A stretch of 23,081 bases of DNA, taken from NCBI GenBank assembly GCA_964575975.1, contig CAZNTU010000084.1:1-23081 (forward strand). Direction: 5' to 3'. The DNA comes from G963674505 sp964575975. GTDB lineage: Bacteria > Desulfobacterota > Desulfobacteria > Desulfobacterales > SKZT01. The position numbers were made by a program, and so were the translations under genes. This document shows, piece after piece, positions 8,235 to 16,478 of the stretch (positions within the stretch are counted from its first letter, which is position 1; each line of letters opens with the position of its first letter). Under the pieces are notes generated by a model that was given only the letters and a program-made list of their open reading frames with translations, was not told the origin of the DNA and made no database searches.

Positions 8235-9995
8235 TCAACTTTCCCGAGCGTCCGGCCGGGCCGGTCTCAGGCGCTGCGCCTCCGTATAGGGCAGGATCGG
8301 GTCCAGTTTCCCCGACCGGATACGGTCCTGCGCGCGCCTCCAGAATTCCGGGGTCAGGAGATCCTCGTGATGCCGAAGGAAGACTTCCTTCAATTCGGGG
8401 GAGAACCCGAAGAAGCCGATGAATTGCTCGGGGAAGACGTCGTTGGGCGACACGAGAAACCAGGGTTCGGCCGACAATTCCTCCTCTTGGCTGCGAGGAG
8501 GGGGCATCCGGCGGAAATTGCAGTCCAACAGCGGGCACAGCTCGTCGTAGTCGTAGAAGACGACCCGCTCGAGGCGGGTCACCCCGAAATTCTTGACCAG
8601 GATGTCCCCGGGAAAAACGTTGACGCGGGCGAGGTCCTTCACGGCGTTTCCGAAATCGATCACCACGGCCTTGGCGTCCTCCAAATCCGCTTGTTCCAGA
8701 AAGACATCCAACGGAGTCACCAGACGTTCCACGAAAAGGTGCCGGAGAACGACCAAGTCTCCGTCGATTTGGACCGCGCGGGTCGCCCCGGAGCCTATCT
8801 CTTCCAGCAAGCCGGGAGAAAAACAGCATTTTTCGACCTGCAAGTTTTCGAAAGTCTGAACATCCACGAGACGTCCCGCCCGCTCGTGCCTGAAAACATA
8901 GTCGTACCGTTCCATCACCTGCTCTCGCGTGGTCTTCTTGGGGGCGTCGAACCTGTCGCGGATTATCTTGTATATTAAATTGTCGCTCGACATATTGAAC
9001 GCGATCATCACCATGCCCCGTTTTCCCGCGGAAAAGTCGAACAAGTCGTCGCCGCAGACGCGACGGTGGCCCAGCAGATCGCGGTACAATTCGGTCTTGC
9101 CGTGCTTGTGGTGCCCCAGGGCGATGTACAGTTCGGCGGTGCGCTTCTCCGGCATCAGCCTTTGCAGGAACCGCACGATTTCTTCGGGGCACGGGGCGAT
9201 CACGTGAAAATATTCGCGGCTGAAGCTGAACAGGATTCGAAGCTGCTCCTGTCTGAGCAGCATGGCGTCCACCACCAGCCCCTCCTCGCGGCTGTTCAAC
9301 ACGAAAACCAACGGATGCTCGATTTCCCCCCTGCGCAAGCTTCCGATCAGATAGGCGCCCGTGTCCCGGAAAAACGGATGCCGGATCATCTCGATATGTA
9401 TTGGCACGCCTCCGTTTCCGTCGGAGTTTTCCTCCGAAACCGCCCGGATACGTTCGACGCACAATCGAGCGTCTTCGCCCAAGTCGAAAAAGTCCGGTTC
9501 GAAATCGTAGCCGAGCAGGATTTCCCTGACGACGGTCTCGTCCACCCTGTCCGTATCGATCGAAAACGAGAGCCGCAGCCGAACCGAAAGCTTTTTGGGC
9601 GAAATTTCGGGAGCCAAGAACTCCAATTCCGGTTGAATTCCGACCGTTTCGAAAACCTTGCGATTGACCGAGTTGTAAAAGGTCAATGCCAGCTCGGCGT
9701 CGCAACGGTTTCGGCAGAAAAGGGCGTACCGCCCTCTGATTTCCCGCCAGACGGACCGGTCCCGGCTTCGGCCGCCCAGAGATTTTTCCAACTCTTGTCG
9801 CGCATGGACAACCCATTTCGTGTAAAGATCCAGACGTTCCAGGATATCGCCGCGCATGCCTTTCCATTCGCGTTTTTCGAATCGCTTTCGCGCCCGGGCC
9901 GTGATGGTTTCGAAATCCGCCGTGTAATACTTGTAGGACGACCAGAGAATAGTCAATGCGCGCGTGGCCGGTTCGTTTTTCTTCTCTTCCGTCAT
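8235..9995 (-). CDS. aceK: Isocitrate dehydrogenase kinase/phosphatase
   Basis: The 586-residue bifunctional protein phosphorylates and dephosphorylates isocitrate dehydrogenase, setting flux between the TCA cycle and the glyoxylate shunt. Residues from about 326 onward follow E. coli AceK closely: the ATP-site lysine in I-Y-K-I-I-R-D-R-F (Lys343), N-V-F-P-G-D-I-L-V-K-N-F-G-V-T-R (Asp464), and V-V-F-Y-D-Y-D-E (Asp482, counterpart of E. coli Asp475). The C-terminal P-P-P-R and S-P-N-D-V-F-P-E-x-F are also conserved. The N-terminal regulatory half is more divergent but full length. The ATG at 9995 has GGAGGA upstream. It is first in the order aceK-aceB-aceA, whereas enterobacteria have aceBAK. 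The isocitrate dehydrogenase gene is not in the window. A long overlapping frame at 8200-10023 on the same strand is a shadow. Confidence 0.96.
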   Translation of the reverse strand: MTEEKKNEPATRALTILWSSYKYYTADFETITARARKRFEKREWKGMRGDILERLDLYTKWVVHARQELEKSLGGRSRDRSVWREIRGRYALFCRNRCDAELALTFYNSVNRKVFETVGIQPELEFLAPEISPKKLSVRLRLSFSIDTDRVDETVVREILLGYDFEPDFFDLGEDARLCVERIRAVSEENSDGNGGVPIHIEMIRHPFFRDTGAYLIGSLRRGEIEHPLVFVLNSREEGLVVDAMLLRQEQLRILFSFSREYFHVIAPCPEEIVRFLQRLMPEKRTAELYIALGHHKHGKTELYRDLLGHRRVCGDDLFDFSAGKRGMVMIAFNMSSDNLIYKIIRDRFDAPKKTTREQVMERYDYVFRHERAGRLVDVQTFENLQVEKCCFSPGLLEEIGSGATRAVQIDGDLVVLRHLFVERLVTPLDVFLEQADLEDAKAVVIDFGNAVKDLARVNVFPGDILVKNFGVTRLERVVFYDYDELCPLLDCNFRRMPPPRSQEEELSAEPWFLVSPNDVFPEQFIGFFGFSPELKEVFLRHHEDLLTPEFWRRAQDRIRSGKLDPILPYTEAQRLRPARPDARES

Positions 9996-10393
9996 GCTGA
10001 ATCCTCCGTTGAAAAATTGGCAAACGTCTGAAAATACATCATCGTTCGCCTTGTTTATACCCCGCGTTGCCTATTTTTTCCCGTTCGCGTCCGAGGTACG
10101 ATTTGAAAATCGCGATAACGGTTCACCATCTTCCTCGTTGTCGTCACTGTTCTCCGTCTTCCTCGGGCTGATCGCCTTCATGTGTTTCGAAGGAGAAAAG
10201 CGGAAGCCGTCATGAAAACCGGAACGGTCGTTACGGGAAATCCCCTATCCCGTTTCGACGATATCGCTGAAGCGGCGACGACGATAAGGCGAAAAGAATT
10301 TCGAAATACAATGCGGACTGTATTGTCCGTCACCTTTCGTTTTGAGAAATTTTCCGTAAAGAAATTTTCTCGTTAGCAAAAAGGAGTTTCATC
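9996..10393. promoter_or_regulatory. 398-bp divergent intergenic region between aceK and the glycan-side operon
   Basis: No credible gene is seen here; the two short plus-strand frames (9964-10215, 10182-10376) lack ribosome binding sites and protein-like composition. The region must carry the aceK promoter (minus) and the promoter of the 94-aa gene (plus). The clearest structure is a pair of GAAATTTTC motifs at 10346-10354 and 10361-10369, 15 bp apart and just upstream of the ribosome binding site of the plus-strand gene. I cannot assign sigma-70 boxes with confidence. Confidence 0.4.
10346..10369. promoter_or_regulatory. Twin GAAATTTTC motif, possible operator
   Basis: Two identical 9-bp motifs, each an odd-length palindrome (GAAA-T-TTTC), lie at 10346-10354 and 10361-10369. 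Together with flanking bases they form an imperfect dyad GAGAAA...TTTCTC (10344-10371). The pair ends about 25 bp before the ATG at 10394, so a bound protein or a hairpin there could affect expression. Confidence 0.35.
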
Positions 10394-10678
10394 ATGTCCG
10401 GGCACGAATCCAAGACGACAAAGGACCACGACACCATTCGGAAGTGGGCCGAACAACGGGGCGGCGTTCCCGCCACGGTAAAGGGAACGGCCGGCAAGAA
10501 CGATCCGGCCGGCATTTTGCGAATCCATTTTCCCGACTACAGCGACGACAAGGACCTGGAAGAGATTTCATGGGATGTTTTTTTCGAGAAATTGGACGAG
10601 GGGGACCTTTCGTTCCTCTACCAGGAGAAGACCAAGGACGGCAAGGAGAGTCGCTTTTTCAAGATCGTCAAACAATAG
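10394..10678 (+). CDS. Conserved acidic 94-residue protein of unknown function
   Basis: The 94-residue product is small, soluble and charged, without signal peptide or membrane segment. It contains the blocks H-D-T-I-R-K-W-A-E-x-R-G-G-x-P-A-T-V-K-G-T, then L-R-I-H-F-P-D, then L-E-E-I-S-W-D-x-F-F-E-K-L-D and F-L-Y-Q-E-K-T-K-D-G-K-E-S-R-F-F-K. I recall proteins of this kind as widespread conserved hypotheticals, sometimes labelled glucan branching enzyme without basis. A 94-residue protein cannot be that enzyme. AAGGAG eight bases upstream supports the ATG. It ends 15 bp before the epimerase gene, so it may be the promoter-proximal gene of the glycan operon or an independent passenger. Confidence 0.82.
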   Translation: MSGHESKTTKDHDTIRKWAEQRGGVPATVKGTAGKNDPAGILRIHFPDYSDDKDLEEISWDVFFEKLDEGDLSFLYQEKTKDGKESRFFKIVKQ

Positions 10679-10693
10679 AAAGAAACGAGGAAA

Positions 10694-11809
10694 ATGCCCG
10701 AAAAAATTCTGATTACGGGCGGCGCCGGTTTCATAGGCTCCCATTTGGCCGACGAACTTTTGGAGGCGGGCTACGGCGTCCGAGTGCTGGATTCCTTGTG
10801 CGGACAGGTCCACGGGGACGGCTGCGTTCGTCCGGAATACCTCTCGGACGAAGTCGAGCTGATACAGGGAGATATCCGGCATGCAGAGGCGGTTTCGTTC
10901 GCACTCCAGGGAATCGACGCCGTAGTCCACTTCGCCGCCAGCGTGGGCGTCGGCCAATCCATGTACCAAGTCAAGGACTACACGGAGGTGAACGATTACG
11001 GGACCGCCGTGCTCTTGCAGGCGCTCATCGAAAATCCGGTGCGGCGGCTCGTCGTAGCTTCCTCCATGTCCGTCTACGGAGAAGGGCTTTATCTGGACCG
11101 CGACGGTCGCCCGGTGGAAAACGCCTGGCGTGATCCCCGGCAATTGGAGCAAGACCGTTGGGAGCCTCGCGACGCTTACGGACGCCCACTCGCCCCCTCG
11201 CCCACCCCGGAGTCCAAGCGGGCCAACCTGAACTCGGTCTACGCTCTCAACAAGTACGCCCAGGAGCAGCTTTGCATGCTGGTAGGAAAAAGCTACGGCC
11301 TCGATCCTGTCGCCCTTCGCTTTTTCAACGTCTACGGGACCCGGCAGTCCTTGTCCAACCCCTACACGGGCGTATTGGCCATTTTCGCCTCGCGCCTGCT
11401 CAACGACAACCCCCCGGTCGTTTTCGAGGACGGCGAGCAGCTTCGCGATTTCGTCCATGTGAAGGACGCGGTCCGGGCCGCACGATCGGCGTTGGAATCT
11501 CCCGCCGCCCCCGGTGAAATCTTCAACATCGGAAGCGGCGACATTTACTCGGTATCTTTTCTGGCGCGAAAACTGGCCGAAGTAATGGAGAAGGACATCG
11601 AGCCGCAAATCACGAACAACTATCGCGTGGGGGACATCCGACACTGCTTCGCCGACATCGGGAAAGCCGAATCCATGCTGAAGTTCAAGCCCAAGGTGAA
11701 GCTGGACGAAGGATTGGCCGAACTGATCTCCTGGCTCCGGGAACAGACCGCCGTGGATCGTTTCGACGCCATGGCGGGCGAACTGGCCCGGAGGAGACTG
11801 ACCATATGA
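10694..11809 (+). CDS. NAD-dependent sugar-nucleotide epimerase, dTDP-L-rhamnose 4-epimerase type
   Basis: The 371-residue extended SDR has the Rossmann motif G-G-A-G-F-I-G at residues 9-15 and the catalytic pair Tyr183/Lys187 (Y-A-L-N-K). A-S-S-M-S-V-Y-G-E-G-L-Y (122-133), an insertion at 134-178 that includes E-P-R-D, and R-F-F-N-V-Y-G-T-R-Q-S-L-S-N-P-Y-T-G-V are, from memory, features of the branch annotated as dTDP-L-rhamnose 4-epimerase (forming dTDP-6-deoxy-L-talose). UDP-glucose 4-epimerase activity is the alternative. It opens the tightly packed operon; its stop overlaps the radical SAM start (ATGA at 11806). GAGG lies close before the ATG. Substrate is not proven by sequence; no rhamnose synthesis genes lie in the window. 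Confidence 0.88.
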   Translation: MPEKILITGGAGFIGSHLADELLEAGYGVRVLDSLCGQVHGDGCVRPEYLSDEVELIQGDIRHAEAVSFALQGIDAVVHFAASVGVGQSMYQVKDYTEVNDYGTAVLLQALIENPVRRLVVASSMSVYGEGLYLDRDGRPVENAWRDPRQLEQDRWEPRDAYGRPLAPSPTPESKRANLNSVYALNKYAQEQLCMLVGKSYGLDPVALRFFNVYGTRQSLSNPYTGVLAIFASRLLNDNPPVVFEDGEQLRDFVHVKDAVRAARSALESPAAPGEIFNIGSGDIYSVSFLARKLAEVMEKDIEPQITNNYRVGDIRHCFADIGKAESMLKFKPKVKLDEGLAELISWLREQTAVDRFDAMAGELARRRLTI

Positions 11810-13113
11810 GGTTCGCTCTTGCGGTTCCCCGGTTCGAATACGATGGTTCCATCTATTTCGGCTGCCGCGAGCGGCACCTTCCTTTGGAAATGGCTTACGG
11901 CGCCGCCGCGCTGCAAAGCGCGGGACACGAAGCGCTCGTTTTCGACGCCGGGATACGGGATCTCGACCACCAGACCGCAGCTCGGGAGATCGCCGGATTT
12001 CTGCCTGACGTCGTTGTAATAGAAACGGCACCGACCTACCTGTTCTGGCGCTGCTGCCCTCCGGAACTTCGTTCTCCGGCCCGCCTCGCCCGCGAGGTCA
12101 AAATTGCCTGCAAACCCGAAACCATGATTGTCGCCGTGGGCCCGCACGCGTCCATGACTCCGTTTTCCACAATGGAAAAGCTGGATGCGGACGCCGCCGT
12201 TGCGGGAGAGTTCGAGAATTTGCTCCCCGCTTTCGGGACCGGGGCCTGGCGAGACGATCCGCGAGTCAGCGTTCTAAGGGAAAAAGGCAAATACCGTCCC
12301 AGATTGCGAGAGACTTTCGCATCCGCCGACGTTTCCAAACTGCCGCCGTTGTCATGGTCCGGAGATTGGCTCTTCGACAGGCCTTTTCACCATCATCACC
12401 GATTCGATCTGCCCCCCGGCGAATTGCCCGGTCCGGGAGCGGAAGTGGAAGCCTCGCGAGGATGCCCCTTCGCCTGCGCCTTTTGCGCCAAGGAGGCGTT
12501 TCGCGGAGTCTACCGGCGCCGTCCGACCCCTGCCGTGATTCGGGAAATCGACTGTCTTCTGGAGCAAGGAGCGGCCTACATTTATTTCATCGACGAGATT
12601 TTCCAGCCCCGGAAAACACTCCTGGAAGCTTTGGCCCGAAGGCCCGTAAGCTTCGGGGCGCAACTGCGCATCGACCTTTGGACCAATAGAAATCTGGAGC
12701 TGTTGGGAAAAGCGGGATGCGTATCTATCGAGGCGGGAGTGGAGGCGGTGACCGTTGCCGGAAGACGGGGGATCAACAAAATGTTGCGCATTCCCGTTTC
12801 CGAAGTGGAGGAAAGACTCCGCGCGGCAAAATCCATTATCCCCTTTGTCCAAGCCAACCTTGTTCGAGTCCCGGAGGACGATCCGTCCGAAGTGCTCGCT
12901 TGGCGGGACAAGCTTCGCGATTTCGGCGTGTGGGCCAACGACCCGGTCCCGGTGTTTCCTTATCCCGGATCGCCGGAGTATCGAAGCAGGTTCGGTCCGC
13001 CTGACGAGGAAGCTTATTCGAAGGCGGCCAGGGCTTACTTGTCCGAGAACAAAGAGTTCTGCGATTTGCAGGACCAACATCCGCTGGATCTGTCGGAACT
13101 GGAGGGGAAATGA
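11806..13113 (+). CDS. B12-binding-type radical SAM protein of a glycan gene cluster
   Basis: The 435-residue product has an N-terminal cobalamin-binding-like Rossmann region (about 1-140; V-G-P-H-A-S at 111-116) without the D-x-H-x-x-G motif, then a radical SAM domain with the cluster-binding cysteines C-P-F-A-C-A-F-C at 220-227 (C-x3-C-x2-C), preceded by S-R-G. Such proteins use S-adenosylmethionine and a 4Fe-4S cluster, often for methylation or ring rearrangement on unactivated carbons. The overall form matches, from memory, TIGR04295 (radical SAM protein of the 'rhizo-twelve' oligosaccharide-associated system). It overlaps both neighbours by ATGA-type junctions and sits between the epimerase and four glycosyltransferases. 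It may therefore modify a sugar or the glycan acceptor. The exact chemistry cannot be read from sequence. Confidence 0.88.
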   Translation: MRFALAVPRFEYDGSIYFGCRERHLPLEMAYGAAALQSAGHEALVFDAGIRDLDHQTAAREIAGFLPDVVVIETAPTYLFWRCCPPELRSPARLAREVKIACKPETMIVAVGPHASMTPFSTMEKLDADAAVAGEFENLLPAFGTGAWRDDPRVSVLREKGKYRPRLRETFASADVSKLPPLSWSGDWLFDRPFHHHHRFDLPPGELPGPGAEVEASRGCPFACAFCAKEAFRGVYRRRPTPAVIREIDCLLEQGAAYIYFIDEIFQPRKTLLEALARRPVSFGAQLRIDLWTNRNLELLGKAGCVSIEAGVEAVTVAGRRGINKMLRIPVSEVEERLRAAKSIIPFVQANLVRVPEDDPSEVLAWRDKLRDFGVWANDPVPVFPYPGSPEYRSRFGPPDEEAYSKAARAYLSENKEFCDLQDQHPLDLSELEGK

Positions 13114-14225
13114 TGTTTTGCGAAGCGAAAAACAAAAGGTTGCTCATGACTGCCGATTGCGTAGGCGGAGTTTGGGATTTCTCCCTGGAACTCGCGGGAG
13201 CGCTGTCTCGTCGCGGAATTACCACTTTGCTGGCGGTTCTGGGGGAGCCCTCCGAGGAAAAGATCTTCGCCGCGAAGGCAATCCCGTGTCTGGAATTGGC
13301 GAGCACCCCCTATCGACTGGAGTGGATGGAGGACGGGGTCGCCGACCAGGACGCGGCATGCGCATGGATCTCCGATCTTTGCAGGGATTTTCGCCCTCAT
13401 GCGGCACATTTGAACACGTACGCGCAGGCGGGAATAGATCTGGGCGTCCCCAAGATTCTAACCGCCCATTCCTGCGTCCATTCGTGGTGGCGCAGCGTAA
13501 AAGGCGCGCCGCCCCCGCCGAAATACGATTCGTACGGCGAACTCGTGAGGCGCGCGTTGGCCAGCGCCGACCGCGTGGTCTATCCCACCATGTCCTTGGC
13601 TCGCGTGATGATTTCCATTCACGGGAAGCCGGCCGATTCCGCCGTTGTGGCCAACGGCCGCGATTCCTCCATATTCCGTCCGCTGGACAAGCGCCCGATG
13701 ATCCTGAGTGCCGGGCGACTCTGGGACGAGGCCAAGAACATCCGAACGCTGGAACTGGTAGCGCCAGCCTTGGATTGGCCGGTTTTCATAGCGGGCGAGC
13801 ACCGCGACCACAACGGAAACGGCGCCCCTCCCGAAAACGTGGAATACCTTGGCTTTCTAAATCGGGAAGAAATGGCGCGAATGCTGGGCATGGCTTCCAT
13901 CTACGCCCACCCGGCGCGCTACGAGCCTTTCGGGCTTTGCGTCCTGGAAGCCGCGCTCGCGGGGTGCGCCCTAGTTTTAGGGGACATTCCCACTCTTCGG
14001 GAACTCTGGGGAGGAACGGCCTTGTTTGTCCCCCCCAACGAGCCGGAAGCGTTGCACAGAAGCTTGGATTGGCTCGTTCGCAACGAAGAGTTGAGGAGCA
14101 TGCTGGCTCGCCGCGCCCTGCGAAAAGCGCAGGCCTACAACACCGAAAGCATGTGCGCCAATTATCTGCGGCTGTACGGGGAGAAAGTCGCCGAACGCCG
14201 AGTCCGCCGGTTCCGCCCGGCATAA
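13110..14225 (+). CDS. Glycosyltransferase family 4
   Basis: The 371-residue product is a retaining GT-B glycosyltransferase. The acceptor-side half includes D-C-V-G-G-V-W-D-F-S and the stretch T-A-H-S-C-V-H-S-W-W. The donor-side half has S-A-G-R-L-W-D-E-A-K-N (200-210) and the GT4 motif E-x7-E at Glu272 and Glu280 (Y-E-P-F-G-L-C-V-L-E-A-A-L-A-G). No membrane segment or signal is present, so it is cytoplasmic or peripheral. Two consecutive ATGs exist, at 13110 and 13113. The first overlaps the radical SAM stop codon; the second is better spaced from GGAGGGG (13101-13107). Donor and acceptor are unknown. A 12-bp gap with AAGGAGA leads to the next transferase. Confidence 0.9.
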   Translation: MMFCEAKNKRLLMTADCVGGVWDFSLELAGALSRRGITTLLAVLGEPSEEKIFAAKAIPCLELASTPYRLEWMEDGVADQDAACAWISDLCRDFRPHAAHLNTYAQAGIDLGVPKILTAHSCVHSWWRSVKGAPPPPKYDSYGELVRRALASADRVVYPTMSLARVMISIHGKPADSAVVANGRDSSIFRPLDKRPMILSAGRLWDEAKNIRTLELVAPALDWPVFIAGEHRDHNGNGAPPENVEYLGFLNREEMARMLGMASIYAHPARYEPFGLCVLEAALAGCALVLGDIPTLRELWGGTALFVPPNEPEALHRSLDWLVRNEELRSMLARRALRKAQAYNTESMCANYLRLYGEKVAERRVRRFRPA

Positions 14226-14237
14226 GGAGAACGTCCG

Positions 14238-15395
14238 ATGCGTTTCGTCTTTTTCTGCCACTCGGTGCTGTCGGATTGGAACAACGGCAACGCCCATTTT
14301 CTTCGGGGCATGGTTCGCGAACTCTCCGACCGAGGCTGCGAAGCGACCGTCTTCGAGCCGGCCGACGGATGGAGCCGTCGAAACCAGTTGCGGGAGCCGG
14401 GAGGATTGCAGGCGATGTCCGAGGCCGCGCGCCTCATCGAGCCGATTCCCGTTGTTTCCTACAACCCGTATGACCAGAATTTGGAAAGACTTTTGGCTCG
14501 GGCTACGGAAGAGGCCGACATCGTGATCGCCCACGAATGGAACGAGCCTCGCGTGATCGAGACGCTGGGCCGCCTGAAGGCGTCGAACGGTTTCAAACTC
14601 CTTTTCCACGACACCCATCACCGCGCGGTAAGCAAGCCCGAAGAAATGGTTCGCTTCGATCTCTCCAGGTTCGACGGCGTGCTCGCGTTTGGAAAGACCC
14701 TGGCCGAAATTTATTTGGAAAGGTCCTGGGTCGAACGGGTCTGGGTCTGGCACGAGGCGGCAGACACCTCCGTATTCCGACCTCGTCCGGTTTGCCAAGT
14801 CGAAAACGACCTTGTCTGGATCGGGAACTGGGGAGACGACGAGCGAAGCGGCGAACTGGAGGAGTACCTGATGGCCCCTTCCGAGAGATTGGGGCTGGCC
14901 GCCGAGATTTACGGCGTGCGGTATCCCGAGACCGCTCTGAAAAGGCTTGCGCGCGCAGGGGCGATCTATCGCGGCTGGCTCCCCAATCAACAAGCGGCGG
15001 CGGTACTCGCCAAGTCCAAGATAACACATCACGTGCCAACACGGCAGAATGTCGAGACGCTGCCCGGCATTCCCACGATTCGCGTCTTCGAGGCCCTCGC
15101 ATGCGGCGTCCCGCTGGTCTGCTCCTACTGGGAGGATTCGGAAGGACTATTCAAGCCGGGGCGGGACTTCTTGGTGGTGAAAAACGGCCGCGAAATGGAG
15201 CGCGCCCTGCGCGATCTCTCCGAAGACGACGAACTGGCGGGCATGTTCGCGGCCCAGGGTCTTGCCACGGTCCTGTCGCGCCATACGTGCTCCCACAGGG
15301 CCGACGAACTTCTATCCATCTGCGCGGAGCTGGGCGTCCCGAAGGTCCCCGCGCTCCTCGCCGCGAACTGTCGCTATACGGAGGTCGACATATGA
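14238..15395 (+). CDS. CgeB-like glycosyltransferase, copy 1 of 3
   Basis: The 385-residue GT-B protein belongs to the Glyco_trans_1_2/CgeB-like group. The N-terminus has the pattern D-W-N-N-G-N-A-H-F-x-R-G-M-V-R-E-L shared with the next two genes. The C-terminal donor-site block is I-P-T-I-R-V-F-E-A-L-A-C-G-V-P-L-V (278-294), followed by G-L-F-K-P-G-R-D. D-T-H-H-R-A (125-130) occurs in the middle. It is cytosolic, with no hydrophobic segment. AAGGAGA precedes the ATG, and the stop overlaps the start of copy 2 (ATGA at 15392). Substrate unknown. Confidence 0.85.
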   Translation: MRFVFFCHSVLSDWNNGNAHFLRGMVRELSDRGCEATVFEPADGWSRRNQLREPGGLQAMSEAARLIEPIPVVSYNPYDQNLERLLARATEEADIVIAHEWNEPRVIETLGRLKASNGFKLLFHDTHHRAVSKPEEMVRFDLSRFDGVLAFGKTLAEIYLERSWVERVWVWHEAADTSVFRPRPVCQVENDLVWIGNWGDDERSGELEEYLMAPSERLGLAAEIYGVRYPETALKRLARAGAIYRGWLPNQQAAAVLAKSKITHHVPTRQNVETLPGIPTIRVFEALACGVPLVCSYWEDSEGLFKPGRDFLVVKNGREMERALRDLSEDDELAGMFAAQGLATVLSRHTCSHRADELLSICAELGVPKVPALLAANCRYTEVDI

Positions 15396-16468
15396 ACATC
15401 GCGTTTTTCGGATCGAGCCTGGTATCCGCCTATTGGAACGGAGCCGCAACCTACTACCGAGGCATTGTCCGCGCTCTGCATTCCCTGGGACACGGAATCG
15501 TATTCTACGAACCCGACGCCTACGACCGGCAGCGACATCGCGACATGCCAGACCCGGAATGGGCGAGCGTGACGGTCTACAAGGCCGAACAATCCGCGCT
15601 GGACGAATGCCTGCAAAGGGCGGCGTCGGCCGACTTGGTCGTGAAGGCCTCGGGCGTGGGCGTTTTCGACGAGTATTTGGAGCGCGAAGTCCTCTCCCTG
15701 CAGGGGCCGAAAACGTCGGTGATCTACTGGGACGTGGACGCGCCGGCGACGCTGGAACGAATCGAGGCCGATCCCGCAGATCCCATGCGGGAAAACATTC
15801 CCCGCTACGACATGATACTGACGTACGGCGGTGGAGAACCGGTCCGTCGCGCGTTCTTGAAACTGGGCGCGAAAGCGTGCGAGCCCGTTTACAACGGTTT
15901 CGACCCGGAAACCCATTATCCCGTCAAACCCGACGCGCGCTTCGCGGGCGACTTCGGGTTCTTAGGAAACCGTCTCCCCGACAGGGAGGCGCGCGTGGAA
16001 GCTTTTTTTCTGGCGCCAGCGGCGGCGATTCCGTTCAGAAAGTTTCTCGTCGGGGGAGCCGGATGGCAGGACAAACCCATGCCGGCCAATGTAGCCAAGC
16101 TGGGCCACGTCTACACCTCGGACCACAACGCGTTCAATTGCACGCTTCTGGCGGTGCTGAACATCAATCGGGACTCCATGGCCAGGTTCGGCCATTCCCC
16201 CGCGACCCGCGTCTTCGAGGCGGCCGGCGCCGGGGCCTGTATGGTCACGGACTCGTTCGAAGGCCTGGAGAATTTCTTCGAGCCCGGCGTCGAGATACTT
16301 TCCGCCGAATCCGGGGCCGAAGTGATCGCGATCCTCAATGGCTTGGACCAGGCTATGGCCCGAAAAATCGGCCAGGCGGCCCTGCGACGCGCGCTCGTGG
16401 AACATACCTATATCAACAGGGCCCGGCGGCTCGACCGGCTGGTCGAAGGAATGGGCAAGGAGGTCTGA
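15392..16468 (+). CDS. CgeB-like glycosyltransferase, copy 2 of 3
   Basis: The 358-residue product starts with M-N-I-A-F-F-G-S-S-L-V and carries the same N-terminal pattern, Y-W-N-G-A-A-T-Y-Y-R-G-I-V-R-A-L. The middle has Y-W-D-V-D-A-P-A-T-L (cf. Y-D-I-D-T-P-V-T-L in copy 3), then Y-D-M-I-L-T-Y-G-G-G. The C-terminal nucleotide-sugar block is S-P-A-T-R-V-F-E-A-A-G-A-G-A-C. The start is fixed by the ATGA overlap with copy 1 and a GGAG seven bases upstream; the frame is open far upstream to 14537, but that part is a shadow. It is closest to copy 3, so these two look like the more recent duplication. Substrate unknown. Confidence 0.85.
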   Translation: MNIAFFGSSLVSAYWNGAATYYRGIVRALHSLGHGIVFYEPDAYDRQRHRDMPDPEWASVTVYKAEQSALDECLQRAASADLVVKASGVGVFDEYLEREVLSLQGPKTSVIYWDVDAPATLERIEADPADPMRENIPRYDMILTYGGGEPVRRAFLKLGAKACEPVYNGFDPETHYPVKPDARFAGDFGFLGNRLPDREARVEAFFLAPAAAIPFRKFLVGGAGWQDKPMPANVAKLGHVYTSDHNAFNCTLLAVLNINRDSMARFGHSPATRVFEAAGAGACMVTDSFEGLENFFEPGVEILSAESGAEVIAILNGLDQAMARKIGQAALRRALVEHTYINRARRLDRLVEGMGKEV

Positions 16469-16478
16469 AAGGGAACTC

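Noticed and set aside
8200..10023. 607-codon minus-strand frame overlapping aceK
   Set aside because: Arg/Gly/Pro-rich low-information translation in the alternative frame of a well-conserved AceK; shadow.
9964..10376. Two short plus-strand open frames in the aceK upstream region
   Set aside because: No ribosome binding sites, one overlaps the aceK start antisense, and their composition is not protein-like.
12755..14473. 572-codon plus-strand frame across the radical SAM and GT4 genes
   Set aside because: Arg/Ser/Gly-rich translation without domains, crossing two real genes in another frame.
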